A stretch of 64,000 nucleotides of DNA from Bradyrhizobium sp. SZCCT0148 (GTDB lineage Bacteria; Pseudomonadota; Alphaproteobacteria; Rhizobiales; Xanthobacteraceae). Positions within the stretch are counted from its first letter, which is position 1. The number at the start of each line of letters is the position of its first letter. Made by a program: the position numbers and the translations under genes. The stretch is taken from contig NZ_JAFCKT010000004.1 of NCBI RefSeq assembly GCF_018129985.1, positions 248,001 through 312,000 on the forward strand, written 5' to 3'. The notes beneath the pieces were generated by a model, which worked only from the letters and a program-made list of their open reading frames with translations, was not told where the DNA came from and did not search any database. This document shows, piece after piece, positions 56,444 through 64,000 of this stretch.

Positions 56444-56778
56444 CGCGCCACTCTCCCTGACGCGGCGGCCCAAGGCCGCCGCAGCCGCATCGGAACGCCG
56501 CCGCCCCGCGGCGGATCGTCGTTGTCGTTGTCGCCATCGAGCTGGCGCAGCGCTGCGAGAATGTCGGCGAGCCGGATTGTGTGGCTCATGCCGGGGACTT
56601 CGCGCAACGCCGGACAGGATTCGACCGCATACATGTCGGACGCCCAGGAGGACAGGATGATGCGCTTCTCCGGCGTCGAAAGCTCGCCATCGGTCAGGAC
56701 GCTCGTGGGAGACTCATAGTGCGCGGCAGGGTGGAAGACCGGATGAAGATTGCGGGCATTTGCGTTGGTGTTCGTCAT
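56437..56778 (-). CDS. Hypothetical protein in heat-shock operon (113 aa)
   Basis: A 113-residue protein: MTNTNANARNLHPVFHPAAHY, then GELSTPEKRIILSSWASDMYAVESCPALR and a C-terminal DGDNDNDDPPRGGG acidic-glycine stretch. The middle helical segment (PEKRIILSSWASDM) is a pattern I recall in small Bradyrhizobium stress proteins. AAGGGAAGCACG precedes the ATG; an upstream in-frame ATG is less supported. Function unknown; linkage is to the small heat shock and protease genes. Confidence 0.7.
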   Translation of the reverse strand: MTNTNANARNLHPVFHPAAHYESPTSVLTDGELSTPEKRIILSSWASDMYAVESCPALREVPGMSHTIRLADILAALRQLDGDNDNDDPPRGGGVPMRLRRPWAAASGRVARC

Positions 56779-56859
56779 CGTCGTGCTTCCCTTTTCTCTC
56801 CTTTCCAAGGGACAGGTGTCGAAGGAGACGGCGGCGAACGCGGCCGTCTCCTTCTCAGG

Positions 56860-57351
56860 TTACTGCGTGTTGATAGCGATGCGCCTCACGCCTTCACGCG
56901 GGTTGTCCGATTTCGGCAATGAGATGGTCAGGACGCCGTTCTTGAACGACGCCTCGGCCCTGTCCTCCAGCACGTCGTCGACCGGAATCTGACGCTCGAA
57001 GGCGCCGTAATAGCGTTCGCTGAAGTATCGGCCCTCGCCATTGCGCTCGGCCTTCTTCTCGCCGCGGATGGTCAGGACGCCATTGGCGATCTCCACCTGA
57101 ACGTCCTTTTCGGTCATCCCCGGCAAGTCGGCCGAGACGGTCAACGCCTTGTCGGTTTCGCTGAGCTCGACCTTCGGCCAGGCAAAGCGACCTTCCATCG
57201 ACGGCGCCAGGGCCGGGCTGCCGAAGCCGCGAAACACATCGTCGAACAGACGGTTCATTTCGCGGTGCAGGGTCAGAAACGGATCGAAGCTGTCGCGCGC
57301 GGGCGCGAGCTGCTGGGGTTTCGACCACGGAATCAGATCACGAATAGCCAT
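56860..57351 (-). CDS. Hsp20-family small heat shock protein
   Basis: A 163-residue alpha-crystallin-type chaperone. N-terminal region MAIRDLIPWSKP, crystallin core WPKVELSETDKALTVSADLP and RYFSERYYGAFERQIPVDDV, and a C-terminal LTISLPKS with the IxI-like motif. It prevents aggregation of unfolding proteins. It starts 81 bases after the first hsp20 gene stop, so both share one transcript and the ROSE-type control. Confidence 0.94.
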   Translation of the reverse strand: MAIRDLIPWSKPQQLAPARDSFDPFLTLHREMNRLFDDVFRGFGSPALAPSMEGRFAWPKVELSETDKALTVSADLPGMTEKDVQVEIANGVLTIRGEKKAERNGEGRYFSERYYGAFERQIPVDDVLEDRAEASFKNGVLTISLPKSDNPREGVRRIAINTQ

Positions 57352-57432
57352 TGTTCTACCTCACTCTTTCATGGGGAAGGGAGTGCTGACGCCTCGCGCG
57401 CCGCACGTCCCATCGCGATGCTCCAATTGCGC

Positions 57433-57891
57433 TTAGGCCGCTTGCTTCTGCGCGATCCGAGGCGAAGAAGAAGCCGCCGTTCCGATCTCGATACGGCGCG
57501 GCTTCACCGCTTCCGGCACCTCGCGCACCAGATCGATGATCAGCAGACCGTCCTGAAACGAGGCCTGCTCGACCTGGACATAGTCAGCAAGGTTGAAGAC
57601 GCGCCTGAACGGACGGGCCGCGATACCTTGGTACAGATATTCGCGCGCGGCACCTTCGGGCTTCTTGCCCTCGACCGTCAGCACGTTCTGCTCAGCCGTC
57701 ACGGCGATATCCTGCACGCCGAATCCGGCCACTGCCAATGTGACCCGGTAATGATCTTCGCCGGAGCGTTCGATATTGTAGGGGGGGTAGTTGTCCTCGG
57801 TCGCCTGGCGCAGCGCCGAATCGACGAGGTCGGCCAAATGATCGAAGCCGATGGTGGAGCGCCATAGCGGCGCGAAGTCTAATGTCCTCAT
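57433..57891 (-). CDS. Hsp20-family small heat shock protein, first gene of operon
   Basis: A 152-residue Hsp20 of the class beginning MRTLDFAPLWRSTIGFDHLADLVD, with core NIERSGEDHYRVTLAVAGF and VLTVEGKKP and a C-terminal VKPRRIEIG. AGGAGG lies 8 bases before the ATG and is masked by a leader hairpin. The frame is open 64 codons upstream, but that sequence lies in the leader. First gene of hsp20-hsp20-unknown-47 aa-degP. Confidence 0.94.
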   Translation of the reverse strand: MRTLDFAPLWRSTIGFDHLADLVDSALRQATEDNYPPYNIERSGEDHYRVTLAVAGFGVQDIAVTAEQNVLTVEGKKPEGAAREYLYQGIAARPFRRVFNLADYVQVEQASFQDGLLIIDLVREVPEAVKPRRIEIGTAASSSPRIAQKQAA

Positions 57892-58004
57892 AGCCAAGTC
57901 CTCCTGAGAGCAAGATGGATACGAAGGAGCGCAAGACGGCGAACGACCGGTCCGGCGCCCGTACCGGACCCGATCCGGCGTCCGGCACACCGCTCTCGCG
58001 GCGA
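57892..58004 (-). promoter_or_regulatory. ROSE-like RNA thermometer leader
   Basis: The ~110-base leader of the first hsp20 gene folds into several stems, for example CCGC-GAGA-GCGG, GTCCGG/CCGGAC, and a final hairpin in which TTGCT (57909-57913) pairs with AGGA of the Shine-Dalgarno AGGAGG (57900-57905) across a CTC loop, with one bulged G. That anti-Shine-Dalgarno UUGCU with a bulge is the ROSE signature described for Bradyrhizobium small heat shock genes. It should melt as temperature rises and open the ribosome binding site. Confidence 0.7.
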
Positions 58005-58010
58005 AAAACG

Positions 58011-58038
58011 ACTTAGAAAATGGAGAAAAGACTTCAAG
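58011..58038 (-). promoter_or_regulatory. Heat-shock-type promoter of the hsp20-degP operon
   Basis: CTTGAA (58033-58038) and CTAAGTC (58010-58016) are 16 bases apart, in RpoH-like form, about 7 bases upstream of the inferred start of the ROSE-like leader. The extended text (CTCTTGAA ... CTAAGTCGTT) is nearly shared with the groES promoter. Confidence 0.55.
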
Positions 58039-58101
58039 AGGGCCCGCAAATTTTTTTTGGGCGACGCCCAGCAGACGTGTCACGGCGGCGGCTGCAGCGG
58101 C

Positions 58102-58305
58102 TCAAGCCGCCGCAGCGAATGTCAGTCGGCCGAGCCGGGCCTCGGCCTCCCCGCGAAGCCTCAACAGGCGGTTCCGGTCCTGCTCCGGAAGATCGGGCGT
58201 GCCGAGCAGCCGGTCGCAATGCGCGATGACGCGCTGCTCGCTCTCCATCAGGAAGCTGAGCGCAGCGCCCGCCGGGGCGCCGCGTAAGATGTCTTGATAG
58301 CGCAT
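58102..58305 (-). CDS. Small hypothetical protein (67 aa)
   Basis: A 67-residue helical protein beginning MRYQDILRGAPAGAALSFLME, with QRVIAHCDRLLGTPDLPEQDRNRLL in the middle and an Ala-rich end. No signal or membrane span. It lies between groEL and the hsp20 promoter on the same strand, 108 bases after groEL. The ribosome binding site is weak. Function unknown; its site suggests co-control with the stress genes. Confidence 0.6.
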   Translation of the reverse strand: MRYQDILRGAPAGAALSFLMESEQRVIAHCDRLLGTPDLPEQDRNRLLRLRGEAEARLGRLTFAAAA

Positions 58306-58377
58306 GGCATACGTGCGCCACGAGCCTCGATGGCGGCCACAGTCCGCGCACGAGGTCGCAGCATCCCCGTTTCGAAC

Positions 58378-58407
58378 TGCGAGCCCGACGTTGCCGCCGG
58401 GCTCGCA
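58378..58407. terminator. groL: Hairpin after groEL
   Basis: TGCGAGCCCG (58378-58387) and CGGGCTCGCA (58398-58407) are perfect 10-bp complements around a 10-base loop, starting 6 bases past the groEL stop. There is no long T run, so it may be a weak terminator or mRNA-stabilising end. Confidence 0.5.
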
Positions 58408-58413
58408 CGCTCC

Positions 58414-60063
<1,650 letters not shown>

Positions 60064-60069
60064 TCAGAT

Positions 60070-60384
60070 TCAGGCGGCCTTCTTCAGCGTGGCGGTCGTC
60101 TCGACCACGCCGAGCAGGTCGCTTTCCTTCATGATCAGGAGCTCCTCGCCGTCGATCTTCACCTCGGTGCCCGACCATTTGGCGAACAGCACGCGGTCGC
60201 CGGGCTTGACGTCGAGCGGCACGAGCTGGCCCTGCTCGTTGCGCGCGCCGGGGCCCGCGGCGATGATCTCGCCCTGCTGCGGCTTCTCCTTGGCGGTATC
60301 CGGGATGATGATGCCACCGGCGGTCTTGGCCTCGGCATCGATGCGGCGCACGAGCACACGGTCGTGCAATGGACGGAAATGCAT
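60070..60384 (-). CDS. groS: 10-kDa co-chaperonin GroES
   Basis: A 104-residue GroES, the lid of the chaperonin. [16 protein letters not shown] at the N terminus, the mobile-loop region [18 protein letters not shown], and [22 protein letters not shown] are family-typical. I chose the ATG that has AAGGAGG 6 bases upstream; a GTG two codons before is possible. First gene of groESL. Confidence 0.97.
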   Translation of the reverse strand: MHFRPLHDRVLVRRIDAEAKTAGGIIIPDTAKEKPQQGEIIAAGPGARNEQGQLVPLDVKPGDRVLFAKWSGTEVKIDGEELLIMKESDLLGVVETTATLKKAA

Positions 60385-60454
60385 GCACACCCTCCTTCAC
60401 AGGTTAAGCGATGTCCAAATCCCGAGGCCGGAACCGGCCCCCGGGCGGAGAACG

Positions 60455-60483
60455 ACCTAGGCGCGCGATTTTTTCGGTTCAAG
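60455..60483 (-). promoter_or_regulatory. groS: Heat-shock-type promoter of groESL
   Basis: CTTGAA (60478-60483) and CCTAGGT (60455-60461) are 16 bases apart, 70 bases before groES. It nearly matches the promoter of the hsp20-degP operon (shared CTCTTGAA and CTAxGTCGTT). No CIRCE repeat (HrcA operator) was seen, so RpoH control is the simplest reading. Confidence 0.55.
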
Positions 60484-60527
60484 AGGCGGGTGGGAAAATT
60501 TTTGAGCGCGATGCCACGACCGCGGCG

Positions 60528-61730
60528 TCACGCCGCTGCCCGCTCCTGGTGCCGGCGGGCCCAGCGCAGGGCCAGCGGTCCCGATGCGATCCCGGCGGCC
60601 AGAACGAGGAAGACCAGCAGCCAGCCGCTCGCGCTCTGCGGACCGCCCGCGGCATCGAGCGCGGCCCCGGTGCCCCAGGCGCCCAGCGCCGACAGCCCGA
60701 AACCGACGGTCGAGTGCAGGGCGAGCGTCGCGCCGCGATGCTCGCTGACGGCAGCGGCCGACATGCCCGCGGTGAGCGCCCCGGAATCGGCGGGAACGGT
60801 GAGGCCGTAGACGACAAGCAGCAGCGCCAGCACCCAGGCCGGCCCCGTCGCGCTCAAGCCCAGCAGCAGCGCGACGCAGGCGGAGGTAATCATCACGATC
60901 GTAATGGCGCGATGGCGGCCGAACTTCAGCGCCGCCTCGTTGCCGAGGATGCTGGCGGGCATCGAGATCACGGCGAAGACGAAGCTCACGACGACCGGCG
61001 TCAGCCAGGACGGCGCGCCCTGATGGGCGACGACGAAGGTCCAGAAGCCGACCAGCCAGGTTCGGATGCCGTAGAGCTCGAAGCAATGCGCGCCGTAGCC
61101 GAGGATGTAGCCGAGCGCTTCACGATTGGCGAACACGGGTGCGAAATTCAGCAGCCGTCCCGTCCTCGGGGCAGGCCGATGGCCCTCCATCAGAAGGCAC
61201 GCGATCACCATCGCGATGGGGCCGACGCCGGTGACGTAAAACGCAGTCCGCCATCCCCAGCGATCGGCGAGGACTTGTGCGACGAGGAACGACAGGCCGA
61301 CGCCGACCGAGAAGCTCGACGTGTACAGCGTCACCGCCCGCGAGGGGTCGCCTGCGGGCAACCGGTCGGTCAACGCCTTCAGGCCGGGCATGTAGGCGCC
61401 GGCAAAGCCCAGTCCCGAGAGCGACCAGATCAGCGTGCCCGACCAGAACCCCTGGCCGAAAATGCCGAAGGCTATGGTCGCTAGGCCGCTGACCATGGAG
61501 CCGCACAGCAACACGATCCGCGCGTCAATGCGATCGGTCAGCGTCGTCAGCACCGGCACCGCCAGCATGTAGCCGAACGCATAGCCGCTTGCCATCAGCC
61601 CGCCCTCGGCGGCAGACAGCCCCCACGCCGGCATCAGATGCTGCGCCAGATTCGCGGACAGCGTCACGTGCGGCAGCAGATTGCCGAGCTGGCCGATACA
61701 CATCACCGCGATCAGCGATCCCCCGCTCAC
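60528..61730 (-). CDS. MFS transporter (12-span type)
   Basis: A 400-residue major facilitator with about 12 spans. Motif A-like LTTLTDRIDARIVLL, LGFAGAYMPGLKALTDRLPAG and a middle loop around MEGHRPAPRTGRL mark the two halves. The start is uncertain; GTG at 61730 after CGGAGT is used. The frame runs further upstream into the 3' end of the next MFS gene. Substrate unknown. It lies downstream of a broken MFS gene on the same strand. Confidence 0.8.
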   Translation of the reverse strand: MSGGSLIAVMCIGQLGNLLPHVTLSANLAQHLMPAWGLSAAEGGLMASGYAFGYMLAVPVLTTLTDRIDARIVLLCGSMVSGLATIAFGIFGQGFWSGTLIWSLSGLGFAGAYMPGLKALTDRLPAGDPSRAVTLYTSSFSVGVGLSFLVAQVLADRWGWRTAFYVTGVGPIAMVIACLLMEGHRPAPRTGRLLNFAPVFANREALGYILGYGAHCFELYGIRTWLVGFWTFVVAHQGAPSWLTPVVVSFVFAVISMPASILGNEAALKFGRHRAITIVMITSACVALLLGLSATGPAWVLALLLVVYGLTVPADSGALTAGMSAAAVSEHRGATLALHSTVGFGLSALGAWGTGAALDAAGGPQSASGWLLVFLVLAAGIASGPLALRWARRHQERAAA

Positions 61731-61758
61731 ACTCCGAATACTCGCCTCCCCTCCGTCC

Positions 61759-62946
61759 CTATTTTGTCTGGTCTGCACGTAGCAACAGAAGCGCGAAAAA
61801 CGCGGAGATCGAGGCCAGCGCGCTGATCCAGAGCGCGCTGCTGCCAAACTGCTCCACCATCACTCCGAGCGCGAGCGGGGCGAGCGCCCCGGTCGCCCGC
61901 GACGGCAGCGAGATCATGCCGACGCGCCGGCCGAATCCCGCCGGCCCGAACAGTGCCAAAGGAAGCGTGCCGCGGGCAATGGTGATGATGCCGTTGCCTG
62001 CGCCATACAGCACCGTGAAAGTCGGTGCGAGCAAGGGGCCGCCCGCAACCAATGCAACCACGCCGATCGGATTCATCAGCATGGCGAGGCGTGCCGACAA
62101 CAGCGGATGAAACCGACCGAGCCACCCTGCTTCCAGGAGGCGGGCGCCGACCTGTGCGGGCCCGACCAAGGCGCCTGCGAGCAGGGCTTGTGCCGGCGTC
62201 GCGCCGAACGTCACCAGCATGGTCGGCAGAATGGCCGAGACACCTGAGCTGACGAAGCTTGCTGCCGCGAACATGTAAGCCAGCAGCACCATCGCGAACG
62301 TCTCGCTTTGCCGTCCGGATCTTTCGCTCGCGCCCGGGTCCGGCCGAGGCTGCTGGTCCAGAGGAACGGCGCGCGGGAGAGACAGATTGAGCGGCAGCGC
62401 CAGACAGATGTGAATCGCCGCCCACACCTGGCAGGCCACGCGCCAGTCGTACTCGGCGGCCAGCCACGTCGTGAAGGGCCAGCCGAGGGTGCTGGCGAAA
62501 CCCGCGATCAAAGTGATGCCGGTGATGGTTCGTCGCGCGTTGCTGCCGTAGATGCGCGCAAGCGTCGCGAAGGCCGCTTCGTAGAGGCCCATGCCCATGC
62601 CGATGCCGAGCAACACCCAGGCTGTAACCAGCACCACCACGCCGTGAGCCACGGACAAGAGGAGCAAGCCTGCCACAAACATGAGGTTCGAGACCGCAAG
62701 CAGGCCACGCCCTCCGAACGTATCGATGGCGTGCCCCACGCGTGGCCCGAGCAGGCCGGAGATGACGAGTGCTCCCGAGAGCGCGCCGAACACCCAGGTC
62801 GGCGCAAGACCGAGATCGCGCGCAATCGGCGCCGCCAGGATGGCAGGAAGCTAATAGCTCGATGCCCACGCGATGGTTTGCGCGGTTCCGAGTGCGACGA
62901 CAACTGCGAGCGGGCCTGTCTCCCGGCCCGCCGGGACCTGCGTCAT
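61759..62946 (-). pseudogene. MFS transporter interrupted by an in-frame TAG
   Basis: A reading frame of 396 codons with one stop. The first 31 codons (MTQVPAGRETG ... TIAWASSY) match an MFS N terminus and the downstream 364 codons (from PAILAAPIARDLG) match the rest; between them codon 32 is TAG (62851-62853) where relatives have a Tyr in SSYYLPAIL. The body has ~11 spans and PSRAVTLY-like loops of a small drug or arsenical exporter family. The start overlaps the flavoprotein stop (ATGA). A single-base change would restore it. Confidence 0.8.
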
Positions 62947-64000
62947 GAACAGCCGCACCCCGCGCGACCTTCCGTCTTGGCAGTTTCATCGGCAGCACAG
63001 CAGGCTGACAACTCCGCCTTCGCAGGACCGCCGCAGCATCCCGCACCCGCCGCCTCGACACCGCCGCGCGTGCAGACGCCGGTCTCCGGCAGCACGAGCT
63101 CGACGCGGGCCGCGGCCTCCTTGTCACCGGCGATGTCGGCGACGATGGAACGGACCTGTTCGTATCCGGTCATCATCAGGAAGGTCGGCGCACGACCGTA
63201 GGACTTCATGCCGGCCAGATAAAAGCCAGGCTCGTCATGCGCGAGCTCGCGGGCGCCGTGCGGACGAACCGTGCCGCAGCTATGCTCGTTGGGATCGATC
63301 AGCGGCGCGAGCGCGACCGGCGCCTCGATGGCCGGATCGAGCCGCAACCGTAATTCGGACAGGAACGAGAGGTCAGGCCGGAAGCCGGTCGAAACCACAA
63401 GTTCGTCCGCCACAACGCTCTGCGCGCCGCAACAGGCGCCCGCCGAGATCCTGAGGCGGCCTTCGGACTCCGAGACATGCGTCACGCCAAATCCGGTCGC
63501 GACCTTGATCTTGCCGGCAGCCACGAGCGCGGCGAAGGTGGACCCCAGCGCGCCGCGCGCGGCCAGCTTGTCATTGCTGCCGCCGCCGAAGGCCTTTGCG
63601 GGATCGGTGCCGCGCAACAGCCAGATCGCTTGCGTGCCCGGCGCCTCGTCCGCGAGCTGAGCGAGATCGATCAGCGTGCCGAGCGCGGAATGACCGGCAC
63701 CGAGCACGGCAACGGTCCTGCCGGCATAGCGGGCGCGATCGGCGCCGCGCACGTCCGGCATGCCGTAGGCGATGCGGCCCGCGTGCTCGCGTTCGCCGAT
63801 CGCGGGCAGGCCGTTGCTGCCGGCGGATTGGGAGAGAACCACGTACCTGACGCGTCGATCACGGCATCGGCGCGCAGCACCTCGGGCCCCTTGCCATTCT
63901 GATAGCGGATCTCGAACGGTGCCTGCCCCCTGCCCTTCGTTTTCGCCTTGTCGAAGCCGGCGCGGCTGATCGCCGTGACCCGGCTCGACGTTCGGATAGT
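62943..64000 (-). pseudogene. FAD/NAD(P)-binding oxidoreductase, ArsO-like, frameshifted and cut by window edge
   Basis: The 3' part of a flavoprotein gene; its 5' end lies past the window. Upstream of about 63825 one frame reads VLRADAVIDASGTWFSPNP; downstream another reads AGSNGLPAIGEREHAGRI, TVAVLGAGHSALGTLID (NAD(P)-binding) and a C-terminal Cys-rich tail (VCTRGG, CCGG, CC, CGC). Joining them needs one extra base near 63821-63828. The tail and gene order with MFS transporters fit flavoproteins of arsenic-resistance clusters, which is a recalled association. Confidence 0.65.

Noticed and set aside
60391..60460. CIRCE-type operator before groES
   Set aside because: No TTAGCACTC/GAGTGCTAA repeat was found in the leader.

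Overview
The window is high-GC chromosomal DNA from an alphaproteobacterium of the Hyphomicrobiales, most likely Bradyrhizobium or a close Nitrobacteraceae relative. This rests on gene order and protein character recognised by eye, not on a search. The markers are a soluble fds-type formate dehydrogenase operon, the rhizobial ccmIEFH (cycHJKL) block followed by a degP-family gene and an OmpR-type two-component pair, a FeuPQ-like pair, Ku, a small-heat-shock-protein/degP operon behind a ROSE-like leader, groESL, and dispersed palindromic repeats of Bradyrhizobium type.

Layout. 1-6.2 kb: fdsGBA-fdhD-fdsD, an NAD-dependent molybdenum formate dehydrogenase with its maturation factor. 6.1-13.1 kb, minus strand: a DegP/Do protease, then a response regulator, histidine kinase and glnE whose reading frames overlap. 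13.3-18.9 kb, minus: a chemoreceptor and the cytochrome c maturation operon, with an 18-bp perfect palindrome upstream. 19.0-23.5 kb, minus: two conserved unknown proteins, a FeuPQ-like two-component system and a 51-residue single-span membrane protein. 23.7-29.6 kb, plus: Ku, a small unknown, a Flp pilin, and an overlapping three-gene unit (archaeal-type AMP/thymidine phosphorylase, a PRPP-synthetase homologue, a beta-CASP metallo-beta-lactamase nuclease).

29.7-34.4 kb is a gene-poor accessory stretch: a REP-like double inverted repeat, a long hairpin repeat, AT-richer DNA with short genes, an orphan HWE-type kinase and several GC hairpins. 34.8-40.0 kb, minus: AraC regulator, iron-sulfur subunit, Tat-exported molybdenum hydroxylase, di-CXXCH cytochrome and a DJ-1/PfpI protein. 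Divergent from it are a Tat-signalled VOC protein and a secreted ABM-domain protein, then a large winged-helix/NTPase regulator and a ThDP enzyme. 46.4-55.1 kb: a kinase remnant, a DHA2-family MFS pump, a YcgN-like protein, PBP1A with a DUF1214/DUF1254 pair, small unknown proteins, a GFA protein and a TauE/SafE-type membrane protein.

55.2-60.5 kb, minus, is a protein-quality-control block: groES-groEL, a small unknown gene, then hsp20-hsp20-unknown-47-residue ORF-degP. The groES and first hsp20 genes have matching heat-shock-like promoter motifs, and the first hsp20 leader ends in a ROSE-like hairpin over its Shine-Dalgarno. 60.5-64.0 kb, minus: an intact MFS gene, an MFS gene broken by an in-frame TAG, and a window-edge flavoprotein gene (possibly ArsO-like) with an apparent one-base frameshift. 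The last two lesions are only about 1 kb apart, so they mean either a decaying locus or local sequence error.
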